Part shown: positions 30,927-40,097 of the stretch, piece by piece
Numbering within the stretch: position 1 is the first letter of the stretch
Layout: each line of letters starts with the position of its first letter
Source of the DNA: Candidatus Mediterraneibacter quadrami
GTDB taxonomy: Bacteria > Bacillota > Clostridia > Lachnospirales > Lachnospiraceae
Assembly (NCBI GenBank): GCA_019120575.1
Contig: DWUU01000015.1
Location: 1 to 64,000, forward strand
Reading direction: 5' to 3'
Length of the DNA: 64,000 bases
The notes under the pieces: generated by a model
Told to the model about the DNA's origin: nothing
What the model saw: the letters and a program-made list of their open reading frames with translations, nothing else
The model's database searches: none
Made by a program: the position numbers and the translations under genes

Positions 30927-32108
30927 TTATCCCCTGGCATTCTTATAGATCTGATACATATCCTCACGGTACAGTTTCTTTACGCAGCCGATCGTACGCG
31001 TTTCAAATTTACTGCATTTCATCGCCAGTTCATGCAGCTGTTCCTCTGTCACATCAATTCCCATGTCCTTAATGCAGACCGGCATATCGATGGAACGGTA
31101 AAATGCTTCCATCGCTTCAATGCCCTTCACCGCGGTCTCCGTATCATCCGCACCCGGAGTCACACCCATGACGCAAACAGCAAACTGCGCAAACCGCTCC
31201 GGACATGCGTCCATGACATAGCGCGCCCAGCTTCCCCATACAGCCGCAAGGCCAGCGCCGTGTGCCACATCAAACATGCCGCCAAGCTCATGCTCCAGCT
31301 GATGGCTCGCCCAGTCGCCGCCGTCTGTCCCGCAACCGGTCAGCCCGTTGTGCGAGAGGCTGCCCGCCCACATCACTTCCGCACGGGCGTCATAATTGTC
31401 CGGCTCCTCCATCAGGATCTTCGCGTTCTTCATCACCGTGCGGATCAGATTCTCGCTGATGCCGTCCGTCAGTTCCATATTGTCCGACCGGTTAAAATAT
31501 CGCTCCATCGTGTGCATCATAATATCCACGCACCCGCTTGCCGTCTGGTATTGCGGCAGAGTCATAGTCAGTACCGGATCCATGATCGCGAATTTTGCGC
31601 GGCAGTAATCACAGTTATAGCCTCTCTTCAGCCAGCCGTCCTCATTCGTGATAACCGAAGAGTCGCTCATCTCCGAACCGGCCGCAGAGATCGTCAGTAC
31701 GACGCCGATCGGAAGACAACCGTCCGCCTGACGTTTTCCTTCATAAAAATCCCACACATCGCCATCATTGTACACGCCGTAGCCGATGGCCTTGGCGGAA
31801 TCGATCACACTGCCCCCGCCGACGGCAAGAATAAAGTCCGCGCCTTCCTTTTTACACAGTTCAATCCCTTCATATACGAGGGACAGCCTCGGGTTCGGCA
31901 CCACGCCGCCAAGTGAAATATAGTCGATCCCGGCCGCATCCAGGGAGCGGTAAATGCGGTCCAAAAGACCGCTCCTTACCACGCTTCCGCTTCCGTAGTG
32001 AACCAGCACTTTTTTACAGCCCTGCGCTTTTACAAGCTCACCGGTCTGATCCTCTGTTCCTCTGCCGAATACAACTTTTGTCGGTGTGTAATACTGAAAA
32101 TTTTCCAT
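30927..32108 (-). CDS. Iron-containing alcohol dehydrogenase (butanol dehydrogenase-like)
   Basis: NAD(P)H-dependent group III alcohol dehydrogenase, 393 residues. Visible motifs are GRGTEDQTG near the start, GGGSVIDSAKAI (near 97-108), and the metal-ligand region HQLEHELGGMFDVAHGAGLA (near 265-284) with three His. It most resembles the NADH-dependent butanol dehydrogenase branch (BdhA/YqhD-like), so it probably reduces short-chain aldehydes during fermentation. AAAGGAAG precedes the ATG. No aldehyde dehydrogenase or butyrate genes are adjacent. Confidence 0.93.
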   Translation of the reverse strand: MENFQYYTPTKVVFGRGTEDQTGELVKAQGCKKVLVHYGSGSVVRSGLLDRIYRSLDAAGIDYISLGGVVPNPRLSLVYEGIELCKKEGADFILAVGGGSVIDSAKAIGYGVYNDGDVWDFYEGKRQADGCLPIGVVLTISAAGSEMSDSSVITNEDGWLKRGYNCDYCRAKFAIMDPVLTMTLPQYQTASGCVDIMMHTMERYFNRSDNMELTDGISENLIRTVMKNAKILMEEPDNYDARAEVMWAGSLSHNGLTGCGTDGGDWASHQLEHELGGMFDVAHGAGLAAVWGSWARYVMDACPERFAQFAVCVMGVTPGADDTETAVKGIEAMEAFYRSIDMPVCIKDMGIDVTEEQLHELAMKCSKFETRTIGCVKKLYREDMYQIYKNARG

Positions 32109-32173
32109 GTACCCAACTTCCTTTCTTTCTGGTTATCCTCTGAAAATATCCGGGCAATACAGATATCCGCAGA

Positions 32174-32701
32174 TCACACGATCCCGATCTGACACATCTT
32201 CATCGCTTCCGCCGCCTGGTCATGTGTTGCAGGCGTGACGCCCGCGCAGCATGAAATGTCAACCTCAACCGGCACTTCCGGCAGATACGCTTTCAGAAGC
32301 AGTGCATTGGAGATCACACAGATATCGGTGCAAAGCCCGATGAGCGTGATCTTCTCCACCGGTTCCTTCTCATCCAGTTCCCGGACATATCCGCCCAGAT
32401 CCACACTGCCGAAAGTTGGCTTGTCAATGATCCTGCTGCCCGCTTTCGCAAGCACAGCCTCTTCCACGTCCGGATGGAGCTGCCACCCCGGCGTATCCTT
32501 TACACAGTGAACAACTGGAAGATGCCGGCCTTCCTCTGTTTCCAGATAATCCGCCCCGTGGGTATCCCGGGTCGCGATCACCGGCCCCTCAAACCCGCGG
32601 ATCTTCTCCACAACGCCCGGCACGATCGCCACCGCTTCCCCCGTTCCGAGGGCGCCGTCTATAAAATCTTTCTGCATGTCCACAACTACAAGCACGTTCA
32701 T
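32174..32701 (-). CDS. Isochorismatase-family cysteine hydrolase (nicotinamidase-like)
   Basis: Cytosolic cysteine hydrolase of 175 residues. The Asp of VVDMQKDFIDG (near 7-17), the Lys of VKDTPGWQL (near 68) and the Cys of GLCTDICVISNA (near 122-133) form the family's catalytic triad. The context of these motifs fits nicotinamidases, so conversion of nicotinamide to nicotinate for NAD salvage is the best guess, but related hydrolases share the fold. First gene of the run towards proA; GAGGTGAGGAC lies upstream of the ATG. Confidence 0.9.
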   Translation of the reverse strand: MNVLVVVDMQKDFIDGALGTGEAVAIVPGVVEKIRGFEGPVIATRDTHGADYLETEEGRHLPVVHCVKDTPGWQLHPDVEEAVLAKAGSRIIDKPTFGSVDLGGYVRELDEKEPVEKITLIGLCTDICVISNALLLKAYLPEVPVEVDISCCAGVTPATHDQAAEAMKMCQIGIV

Positions 32702-32759
32702 CTGTCCTCACCTCGCTGATCACAATCGAATAATCGTTACCATGGCGCAATCATTATAC

Positions 32760-32879
32760 TGCGTGCGCAGAGAAGGAAGCGCTGCGAAGCAGCATTTACT
32801 TCTCAAGCCGTGGCTTGCCGGTATAATCTCCGCGCAGCGGAGCAGCCCGGGTTCCGGGCTGGATTGCACGCATGTGCAA
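32760..32879. repeat. Mosaic of short GC-rich hairpins between ccdA-tlpA and the cysteine hydrolase gene
   Basis: Seven stems with loops of 2-5 nt or nested stems: TGCGTGCGCA (32760-32769), GAGAAG/CTTCTC (32770-32775 with 32799-32804) enclosing GCTGCGAAGCAGC (32781-32793), CAAGCCGTGGCTTG (32804-32817), CTCCGCGCAGCGGAG (32828-32842), AGCCCGGGTTCCGGGCT (32844-32860) and TTGCACGCATGTGCAA (32864-32879). TATAAT-like words flank it on both sides and occur once inside. No coding frame, and no known RNA family was recognised. Confidence 0.75.
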
Positions 32880-32914
32880 TTATTATACCACAGATGAACG
32901 CAAAATGACAGCGC

Positions 32915-34240
32915 CTATGAAGCGCTGCCATTCAGTGTCTGATCTATGATGCTTCTCATAATATCTTCCGTCATCTGACCGGGTACGTATCCGTATACAT
33001 TTCCGTCTTTATCGATCATAAATGTAGTCGGGAATGCAGAAATCCCGTACTGCGTAAACATTTCCGAGCTCTCATCCATGAGCACCGGATAGGTATATCC
33101 GTTTTTCTCCATAAAAGCGGCGATGTCTTCCGCCGATCCTTCCTGACCGATCTCAGGTCCGGCCACGCCCAGGATCACCACTTCCGCTTCATCTCCCCGG
33201 GCGGCGTACTCCTCGTAGAGTTTCTGAATATCCGGCATCTCATTGCGGCACGGTCCGCACCAGGTGGCCCAGAAATTCAGAAAGACCACCCTGCCTTTAT
33301 AATCTTCCAGCCTGTGCACATTTCCGAACTGGTCCGTCAGCTCCAGGTCAGAAAGCGGCGCCGGCGTCAGCGCCCGCTCCTCTTCTTCCTCATCATCCGC
33401 TGCGCCCTCAGCCGTGCTGTCCGCACTGCCGTCTGCATCAGACGATTCTTCCGCTTCGTCTCCGACATTTTCCCGGGCCGGATCCTCCTGTACTGTTTCC
33501 GTCTGTACCGCAGACAGATATCCGGTAATATCGTTCATCTTCCCGGTAAACATCAGCGCGCCCATCAGGATCATCAGCACGCCGCCCGCCTTCACGGTAT
33601 AGCGGACAACCTTCATATGACGTCGGAAAAATCCGAGAAGCTGCGCCGTGAAGATCCCGGCCGCAAGGAACGGCAGGATGAACCCCAGCGTATACACCCC
33701 GATCAGCAGGAATCCCAGCCCGCTGCTCTGCGCGCTTCCGGCCATCAGGAGCACGCTTGTAAGCGCCGGTCCCACGCAGGGCGTCCAGGCAAAACTGAAC
33801 GTAAATCCCATGATCAGCGCCGTGAGCGGGGACATGGTCATCTTCTCCAGCCTGAACGGCAGCCGGTGCTCTTCCCCGAGCACCCTGGAACTGCCGAACA
33901 GGCCCAGCTGATACAAGCCGAACAAAATGATCAGCACACCGCCGATCCGCGCAAACAGCATCCGGTGTTCCCCGAAGAAACCGCCCGCAGCCGAAGCGCC
34001 CAGGCCGAGGACAAAAAATGCGCCACTGATCCCCAGCGTGAAGCAGAGGACGCGAAAGAAAAGCTTCGCCTTTGCAGCAGCAGCCCCGGCATCCGCCTCT
34101 TCCACCTCACCTTTAATCCCTCCTGAAAGATAGCCCAGATACAGGGGCACAAGAGGAAGGACGCAGGGCGAGAAAAAACTGAGCAGCCCCTGAAAAAAAA
34201 CGGTCAGCACCGATACGCCGGTTTCAATAGAAAATCCCAT
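32915..34240 (-). CDS. CcdA-type thiol transporter fused to a TlpA-like thioredoxin domain
   Basis: Predicted membrane protein of 441 residues that moves reducing equivalents across the membrane and delivers them through its own extracytoplasmic thioredoxin. The N-terminal CcdA/DsbD-like module (about 1-235) has six or so membrane segments and the paired redox Cys in FFSPCVLPLVPLYLG and FAWTPCVGPAL. An acidic, low-complexity linker follows (about 250-300). The C-terminal TlpA/ResA-like domain (about 305-441) has WATWCGPC. No cytochrome c genes are visible, so a role in extracellular disulfide or peroxide metabolism is as likely as cytochrome maturation. Confidence 0.93.
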   Translation of the reverse strand: MGFSIETGVSVLTVFFQGLLSFFSPCVLPLVPLYLGYLSGGIKGEVEEADAGAAAAKAKLFFRVLCFTLGISGAFFVLGLGASAAGGFFGEHRMLFARIGGVLIILFGLYQLGLFGSSRVLGEEHRLPFRLEKMTMSPLTALIMGFTFSFAWTPCVGPALTSVLLMAGSAQSSGLGFLLIGVYTLGFILPFLAAGIFTAQLLGFFRRHMKVVRYTVKAGGVLMILMGALMFTGKMNDITGYLSAVQTETVQEDPARENVGDEAEESSDADGSADSTAEGAADDEEEEERALTPAPLSDLELTDQFGNVHRLEDYKGRVVFLNFWATWCGPCRNEMPDIQKLYEEYAARGDEAEVVILGVAGPEIGQEGSAEDIAAFMEKNGYTYPVLMDESSEMFTQYGISAFPTTFMIDKDGNVYGYVPGQMTEDIMRSIIDQTLNGSAS

Positions 34241-34314
34241 ACCATCTTATCTCCTGTCTTTCATTTCTGTTCTGAAATCTTATCATACTTCAGGCAAAAA
34301 AGACAGTGACAAAA

Positions 34315-35382
34315 TCACCCGATCTTCTGCACTGTCAGATTAATTCCACTGTACGCGAAATCGCCGCCCTGCGCCTCTACCTGAAGCGTGGCCGGCACGG
34401 ATGTTACGTCAAGAATCTGTGAGAACGCCAGATTTGTCGAATCCGTGGCATTCTGGAACGTATGCTGTGCAGCCGCACCGGCGACCGGCGTACCGTTCTG
34501 CTCCAGATACAATCCGATCGTAAGCGGCAGTGTTGAAGTGGATATCGGCGCGAGATTCCCGTTAAACGACACACTGTAGTATCCCGGCGTCCGGAGCGTT
34601 ATCTGTGAACTGTTCTGATCATGTGTAATGTCCGTTCCGGCCTGGGACGCATTCCGGTCAAAGATCAGCATCGTCCCGTTCGTTCCGGTCTGGGCCGGCG
34701 TTGCATAGGCCGAAAGGAAGCTGGTCGGTGCGGCTGTTCCCGTTGCACCTGTAGCGCCTGTTGCGCCTGTTGCGCCTGCTGCACCCGTAGCGCCTGCTGC
34801 ACCCGTAGCGCCGGTTGCACCGGTCGGGCCTGTCGCGCCGGCAGGACCTGTAGCTCCGGTCGGACCGGTCGCACCGTCTGCTCCCGCAGGACCCGTGGGT
34901 CCGGTGGCCCCGGTTGCACCTGTAGCTCCGGTCGGTCCGGTAAACCCGGTAAGTCCGGTCGCACCGGCGGGACCTGTAGCGCCCGTTGCTCCGTCTGCAC
35001 CTGCAGGACCTGTCGGACCAGTTGGGCCGGTCGCACCTGTTGGGCCGGTTGGACCTGTTGCGCCCGTCGGGCCGGTCGGGCCTCCTGCCGGACCGGCTGG
35101 TCCCGTGGCGCCCGTCGGACCTGTGGCCCCGGTTACGCCGGCAGTTCCGGTTGCTCCAGTCGGGCCTGTGGCTCCGGTTGCCCCGGCCGGCCCCGTCGCG
35201 CCTGTCGGACCGGTCGGTCCCGTGCAGCAACAGGGCTTCGGCGGACAGGGGCGGCATCCGAATGGATTCCACTGTCCTGAACCCGGAGACGACCCGCAGC
35301 CGCACCGGCAGTCCGCGGACTGCTCACGGATCTCCATATCCTGCGATGAATCTTCTGTATCCTTTTTTCTAAACCATACCAT
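34315..35382 (-). CDS. Collagen-like repeat protein with BclA/TNF-like C-terminal domain
   Basis: 355-residue protein. A Cys-rich N-terminus (about 25-53, including CRCGCG and CCC) is followed by some 54 Gly-X-Y triplets (about 55-217, mostly GPT, GAT and GPA). A 138-residue globular C-terminus (about 218-355) resembles the trimerising domain of exosporium BclA-type proteins ([25 protein letters not shown]). One extra Gly ([11 protein letters not shown] near 35080) breaks the triplet register once. AAAGGAGG precedes the ATG. It has no clear signal peptide, as expected for a spore-surface protein assembled by the mother cell, but location is inferred. Confidence 0.88.
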   Translation of the reverse strand: MVWFRKKDTEDSSQDMEIREQSADCRCGCGSSPGSGQWNPFGCRPCPPKPCCCTGPTGPTGATGPAGATGATGPTGATGTAGVTGATGPTGATGPAGPAGGPTGPTGATGPTGPTGATGPTGPTGPAGADGATGATGPAGATGLTGFTGPTGATGATGATGPTGPAGADGATGPTGATGPAGATGPTGATGATGAAGATGAAGATGATGATGATGTAAPTSFLSAYATPAQTGTNGTMLIFDRNASQAGTDITHDQNSSQITLRTPGYYSVSFNGNLAPISTSTLPLTIGLYLEQNGTPVAGAAAQHTFQNATDSTNLAFSQILDVTSVPATLQVEAQGGDFAYSGINLTVQKIG

Positions 35383-35446
35383 ATCTTCTGACCTCCTTTC
35401 ATATCCAGTATATGAAGGAATTGTCAGATTGCCATGAATGGGCTTT

Positions 35447-36826
35447 TTACCGTGTCCCGATCTTCTTTATGATCTTCCTGAACTGCACCGTAAACAGGAT
35501 GGACGTAAACGTTACAGCCAGGGTGTCCGCGATCGGCTCGGCCAGATAAACGCCCATGGTCTGATCACTGCGGATCACGTGCGGCATAATGTAGATCAGC
35601 GGGATCAGAAGCACGAACTTCCTCATCACAGCCACGATGATTGATTCGGTCGCCTTTCCCAGCGCATTGAATGTCATCTGGCAGGCCATCTGGATCCCCA
35701 TCAGGAACATAGCCGCCATATAGATCCGGAGCGCGGTCCTGGTGTAGTCAAGCAGCGCTGCGTCGGAAGTAAACATAGCCGCAAATCCGCCCGGCAGCAG
35801 CATCACGAGCAGCCACAGAAGGGTCGCGTACCCCAGGCTGACCTTCAGAAGAAGCCGGAATGCCCCTCGCACCCGTCCTGCATCCCCGGCGCCGTAGTTA
35901 TAACTGATGATCGGCTGGGCGCCCTGCCCCAGCCCCTGGAGCGGCAGCATGGCGAACTGCATGACGCTCGTGAGGATCGTCATTGCGCCGACGGCTACAT
36001 CCCCGCCGTATTTCTGCAGGGAGCTGTTGAAGCACACGGAGATCACACTCTCACTGGCCTGCATGATAAATGTCGCCACACCGAGTGCAAGGCAGGGAAG
36101 TATGATCTTCGGCGAAAGGCGCAGGTTGACCTTACGGATCTTCAGGTATGTCTTCTTTCCACACAGGAAACGGACCACCCAGATACAGGACAGGGCCTGC
36201 GAAATGATGGTCGCCAGCGCCGCCCCCTGCACATCCATATCCAGTCCGAAGATAAAGACCGGATCCAGGATGATGTTGGCCACCGCGCCGATCAGGACAG
36301 ACAACATGCCGGTCTTTGCGAACCCCTGGGCAGTAATAAAGGCGTTCATCCCCAGCGTGATCTCCACGAAAACGGTGCCCAGCGCATAGATATTCATATA
36401 CCGCACGCCGTATTCAATGGTATTTTCACTGGCCCCGAAGGCCATCAGAAGGTCCCGGTTCCAGATCAGAAGAACGGCCGTAAGCACGACCGAGATCAGG
36501 ATCTGCAGCACGAAGCAGTTTCCCAGCGTCTTTTCTGCAGACACCCTGTCCTTCTTTCCCATAAAGATGGACGCTCTTGGCGCGCCGCCGTATCCCACCA
36601 GAGCAGCGAACGCGGAGACGATCATGATCAGCGGCATACACACGCCCACGCCGGTCAGCGCCGCGGCGCCGATCTCCGGAATGTGACCGATATAGATCCG
36701 GTCCACGATATTATAAAGCATATTGATAAGCTGAGCGGCCACCGTGGGGAGCGCCAGCTTTAAAAGCAGTTTCCCCAGCGGTTCTGTCCGCAGAAATTCT
36801 TTATCGTTTGTCTGTTCCATAGTCAT
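35447..36826 (-). CDS. MATE-family multidrug efflux transporter
   Basis: Predicted cation-coupled efflux pump of 459 residues with about twelve membrane segments in two related halves, beginning with the family's [20 protein letters not shown] pattern (near 25-44) and containing [16 protein letters not shown] (near 298-313). Its ATG overlaps the MarR regulator stop by 4 bp, so the two are one unit and the regulator very probably controls it. Substrates unknown. Confidence 0.95.
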   Translation of the reverse strand: MTMEQTNDKEFLRTEPLGKLLLKLALPTVAAQLINMLYNIVDRIYIGHIPEIGAAALTGVGVCMPLIMIVSAFAALVGYGGAPRASIFMGKKDRVSAEKTLGNCFVLQILISVVLTAVLLIWNRDLLMAFGASENTIEYGVRYMNIYALGTVFVEITLGMNAFITAQGFAKTGMLSVLIGAVANIILDPVFIFGLDMDVQGAALATIISQALSCIWVVRFLCGKKTYLKIRKVNLRLSPKIILPCLALGVATFIMQASESVISVCFNSSLQKYGGDVAVGAMTILTSVMQFAMLPLQGLGQGAQPIISYNYGAGDAGRVRGAFRLLLKVSLGYATLLWLLVMLLPGGFAAMFTSDAALLDYTRTALRIYMAAMFLMGIQMACQMTFNALGKATESIIVAVMRKFVLLIPLIYIMPHVIRSDQTMGVYLAEPIADTLAVTFTSILFTVQFRKIIKKIGTR

Positions 36827-37269
36827 GAACCCATCCTTTCCATTGCTGCTTTTACATTCCCTGTGAGACGCTGGAACAGCCTGTCCTGCATGACCAGTTC
36901 CTCTTCGGCGAATCCTTCAAGAATATATTTTCTGAACTCTTTTCCTGCCCGGTCGATGCTTTCTGTCACCGGAACAGCCTCCGGCCTCAGCTTCAGGTGG
37001 ATCCGCCTGCGGTCTTCCGTATCCGGGATCCGTTCCAGGAGCGACTTCCGGATCAGTTCCTCCACAGCTTTTGAGACCGCACCTTTGGAAATCATACGCA
37101 GTTCCACAATATCTGCGGCCGTATCTTTCTTTGGATTGTTCCGCAGGAAGCTGACCACCTCTGCTTCCACCAGTGTGAGGCCGTGCTCTTTGCACACATC
37201 TTTCAACATATGGTCATAGAGTCTGAGCAGACTTCGAAGCCCCGTCCATATTTCCGTTGTTCTTTCCAT
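36823..37269 (-). CDS. MarR-family transcriptional regulator
   Basis: Winged-helix repressor of 148 residues with the DNA-recognition region MISKGAVSKAVEELIRKSLL (near 62-81) and the wing DTEDRRRIHLKL (near 89-100). It is co-transcribed with the downstream MATE pump through a 4-bp overlap and probably represses both in response to a toxic ligand. AGGAGAAAG precedes the ATG. Confidence 0.94.
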   Translation of the reverse strand: MERTTEIWTGLRSLLRLYDHMLKDVCKEHGLTLVEAEVVSFLRNNPKKDTAADIVELRMISKGAVSKAVEELIRKSLLERIPDTEDRRRIHLKLRPEAVPVTESIDRAGKEFRKYILEGFAEEELVMQDRLFQRLTGNVKAAMERMGS

Positions 37270-37281
37270 AATCTTTCTCCT

Positions 37282-37355
37282 GACAGTTTTTGCAATTAGT
37301 TTCTTTGTGAACTGTTTTCAAAAAAACATTATACCGCTTTAAAATCTCTTGTCAA
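37282..37355 (-). promoter_or_regulatory. marR-MATE promoter and candidate operator
   Basis: Minus strand TTGACA (37350-37355), 16 bp, TATAAT (37328-37333), a strong sigma-A promoter. Downstream, in the untranslated leader, AGTT-N8-AACT (near 37290-37310) is a plausible autorepressor operator. The operator assignment is weak. Confidence 0.65.
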
Positions 37356-37356
37356 C

Positions 37357-38433
37357 CTATCCGGGCCGGCTCACGCGCAAAATATTTTTATTCTCCAGAT
37401 AATACGGCGATTCCGGTTTATACGATCCGGCAAGCTCGTTATATTTCACAGCCTCCTCCCACCGCCCCATCCTGTCATAACAGACGCACAGACTGATCGC
37501 CGGCAAAAACCCGTAACAGTCTTCTTCAATAAACGCGCCGGACACCTCCGCCTTTTTCGCATGCAGCGCTTCTTTATACCAGAATACGGCCTGGTCATAT
37601 TTACCTCTGTCCATGAAATGCCGGCCCAGGTCGCAGCATGTTTCACCTCTCGGAACATCGTATTCAAATGTGCGGAACAGCCATCCAAGGGCCGCGCCCT
37701 CATCTCCCATCCCGTAACAACAGGCCGCAAGCTTCCGGGCCGCGTCGATCCGGTTCTCGATCCAGCCGTCCGGGCGGTCGAGGAATTTTTCCAGCACATC
37801 CGCGGCTTTTTCATATTTCCGGTGATACAGAAGTTCCCGCCCATAGTAATAGAGTGCCCGGCTGTCAAACGTCTCTTTCGCCCTCTCCATTTCTTCATAG
37901 ATCCTCAGATTCCGCCCGCTGTCCGGCGCCTTTATCTTATGATGTTCTACCCGGATGTCCGAATAAACGATCTTCCCCGACGGATTGACCGCCTCATGCA
38001 CTCTGCCCTGAAAGTAATAGCCCGCATGGTTCCGGACGATCCGTTCTCTGTAATAGGTAAATGTACTCCGTCCCGCCCCGTCAAAAGAAACCGCATAGGG
38101 CATCATCACCACATCCGTATCCGGCGCGAGGGTCTCTTTGAACCGCTTAAACCGCTCCGCCTCTCCCCCGGGGATCACGTCGTCCGCGTCCAGCCACATG
38201 AGGAAATCCTTTGTTCCTTTAGAAAAAGCAAAATTACGGGCTGCAGAAAAGTCATCACGCCACTCGAAATCACAGATCTGTTCCGTATAATGTGCCGCAA
38301 TCTCTTTCGTGTGGTCATCAGAACCGGTATCCACGATGATGATCTCATCCGCCAGATCTTTTACACTTTCCAGACATCTTCCAAGTACATCTTCTTCATT
38401 TTTAACGATCATACACAGACTGAGCGAAACCAT
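37357..38433 (-). CDS. Glycosyltransferase family 2 protein with TPR-like C-terminus
   Basis: Predicted GT-A glycosyltransferase of 358 residues. The N-terminal GT2 domain begins LSLCMIVKNEEDVLGRCLES (4-23), has VDTGSDD (near 34-40) and the nucleotide-sugar/metal motif LDADD (near 81-85). The C-terminal half has helical repeats resembling TPR units (EEMERAKETF, RALYYYGRELLYHRKYEKAA). This layout matches the SunS-like family, which includes peptide S-glycosyltransferases, but no bacteriocin precursor is seen nearby, so the acceptor is unknown. AAAAGGAGCG precedes the ATG. Its stop lies just past the marR promoter. Confidence 0.9.
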   Translation of the reverse strand: MVSLSLCMIVKNEEDVLGRCLESVKDLADEIIIVDTGSDDHTKEIAAHYTEQICDFEWRDDFSAARNFAFSKGTKDFLMWLDADDVIPGGEAERFKRFKETLAPDTDVVMMPYAVSFDGAGRSTFTYYRERIVRNHAGYYFQGRVHEAVNPSGKIVYSDIRVEHHKIKAPDSGRNLRIYEEMERAKETFDSRALYYYGRELLYHRKYEKAADVLEKFLDRPDGWIENRIDAARKLAACCYGMGDEGAALGWLFRTFEYDVPRGETCCDLGRHFMDRGKYDQAVFWYKEALHAKKAEVSGAFIEEDCYGFLPAISLCVCYDRMGRWEEAVKYNELAGSYKPESPYYLENKNILRVSRPG

Positions 38434-38495
38434 GAAAGCGCTCCTTTTTCTCTTTATATATCAGTCTATGTCCGTATAACAGAAAAGTTCTGTAC

Positions 38496-38528
38496 AAAAA
38501 AGGAAGGCTTCCATATCAGGAAACCTTC
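38496..38528 (-). terminator. Terminator after malic enzyme
   Basis: Stem GAAGGCTTCC (38503-38512) with GGAAACCTTC (38519-38528), one mismatch, followed on the minus strand by a T-run (plus-strand A run 38496-38501). Confidence 0.75.
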
Positions 38529-38555
38529 TCTCTGCCATATTTATCATGTGATCGG

Positions 38556-39728
38556 TCAGATCCTTGCCACGCCGCTCTTTCTTGCCGCTTCTGCCGTTGC
38601 CTTTGCCACAGCGTCCTTTACGCGGGGGTCGAATGCCGCCGGAAGAATATACTCCGGATTCAGCTCCTCATCGCTGACCAGTCCTGCGATCGCGTACGCC
38701 GCCGCAACCTTCATATCATCATTGATATCAGATGCCCGCACATCCAGGGCTCCGCGGAAGATGCCCGGGAAGCAGAGCACATTGTTCACCTGGTTCGGAA
38801 AATCCGAACGGCCCGTGGATACGACAGCCGCGCCTGCAGCCTTCGCCTCATCCGGGAAGATCTCCGGCGTCGGATTCGCACATGCGAAGATGACCGGATC
38901 TTTCGCCATGCTGCGCACCATATCCTGCGTTAATGTGCCGGGAGCAGATACTCCGATAAATACATCCGCGCCTTTGATCACTTCTGCCAGCGTGCCTTTC
39001 TCATGGTTAAAATTGGTAATCTTCGCCATCTCCTCTTTGATCGGGTTCAGATAGTCACGCCCCTCATAGATCGCACCGTGACGGTCTGTCATGATCACAT
39101 TCTTCAGCCCCATGGACATCAGAAGACGGATGATCGCGATCCCCGCCGCGCCCGCGCCGGACGTTACGATCTTAATATCTTCAATCTTCTTGCCGACGAT
39201 CTTCAGCGCATTGATCATACCTGCAAGCGTAATCACTGCCGTGCCGTGCTGGTCATCGTGAAATACAGGGATATCACAGCATTCTTTCAGCCTCTTTTCG
39301 ATCTCAAAACATCTCGGTGCGGAGATGTCCTCCAGGTTGATCCCGCCAAAGCTTCCTGCCAGAAGGCTTACAGTTTTCACAATATCATCCACATCTTTTG
39401 ATCTCACACAAAGCGGGATCGCGTCCACATCGCCGAATTCTTTAAAGAGAACACATTTTCCTTCCATAACCGGCATACCGGCTTCCGGTCCGATATCGCC
39501 AAGTCCGAGTACAGCCGTTCCGTCCGTCACAACGGCAACCGTATTCCAGCGTCTCGTCAGGTCAAAGCTTTTAGCCGGATCTTTCTGGATCTCCAGACAC
39601 GGCTGGGCAACGCCCGGCGTATATGCAAGGCTCAGTGCTTCCGTGGAATCCACTGCCGCACGGCTCTTCACTTCGATCTTGCCTTTCAGTTCATAGTGCA
39701 TTTTTAATGATTCTTTTGCGTAGTCCAT
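38556..39728 (-). CDS. NAD(P)-dependent malic enzyme
   Basis: Oxidative decarboxylation of malate to pyruvate. The 390 residues match the short bacterial malic enzymes without the phosphotransacetylase extension. SLAYTPGVAQPCLEI (near 32-46), the metal-binding FHDDQHGTA segment (near 155-163) and the Rossmann loop GAGAAGIAI (near 192-200) are visible. CAGGAGG precedes the ATG. It is transcribed alone, divergent from argG. Cofactor preference was not resolved. Confidence 0.95.
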   Translation of the reverse strand: MDYAKESLKMHYELKGKIEVKSRAAVDSTEALSLAYTPGVAQPCLEIQKDPAKSFDLTRRWNTVAVVTDGTAVLGLGDIGPEAGMPVMEGKCVLFKEFGDVDAIPLCVRSKDVDDIVKTVSLLAGSFGGINLEDISAPRCFEIEKRLKECCDIPVFHDDQHGTAVITLAGMINALKIVGKKIEDIKIVTSGAGAAGIAIIRLLMSMGLKNVIMTDRHGAIYEGRDYLNPIKEEMAKITNFNHEKGTLAEVIKGADVFIGVSAPGTLTQDMVRSMAKDPVIFACANPTPEIFPDEAKAAGAAVVSTGRSDFPNQVNNVLCFPGIFRGALDVRASDINDDMKVAAAYAIAGLVSDEELNPEYILPAAFDPRVKDAVAKATAEAARKSGVARI

Positions 39729-40097
39729 AACTGCCTCCTGTCGTTTATTATATATTGAAGCACACGGATCTTCCTGCCGGATCTGATTTCAGCCGTATAA
39801 TCCGTGATTTCATTACTCCTGCATTATTATACTTCTTTTTTTATCATTCGGCACTATATTTTACAAAAAAATACAAAATTTTTCTCTACGCACACCAGAT
39901 CCGCCTGTTTTCAGAGGCTGTATTTTTATGCATTTCTTCTGTATATTCTGTTTTTTTCTGTTTTTATGCTTGCATAATTATAAATTCTGTTGTATAGTAT
40001 TTTCTGGCTTACAAAAAGCGGAAATACATGCGGATGGCACGGGATGATCTCCCGACCGTAAAAATTAATAAAAATACATTCAGGAGGCATTTTAAAA
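39729..40097. other. Divergent intergenic region between malic enzyme and argG
   Basis: 369 bp, AT-rich. It holds the argG promoter (39970-39998), a TATAAT for the malic enzyme on the minus strand (39747-39752, with no clear -35), and in the argG leader a small CGGGA/TCCCG stem. A plus-strand frame of 80 codons crosses it but lacks a ribosome binding site and family features; I do not call a gene. Confidence 0.6.
39970..39998 (+). promoter_or_regulatory. argG promoter with ARG-box-like -35
   Basis: TTGCAT (39970-39975), 17 bp, TATAGT (39993-39998). The -35 is embedded in CTTGCATAATTATAA, sharing TTGCATAAT with the argC promoter; ArgR is the likely regulator but its gene is not in the window. 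Confidence 0.7.

Noticed and set aside
34621..35280. Long frames opposite and beside the collagen-like repeats
   Set aside because: They are by-products of the GC-rich triplet repeat and encode repetitive Arg/Cys or Pro-rich peptides without a start site or known family.
39755..39997. 80-codon plus-strand frame upstream of argG
   Set aside because: No ribosome binding site, hydrophobic low-complexity translation from AT-rich DNA, and it overlaps the argG promoter.
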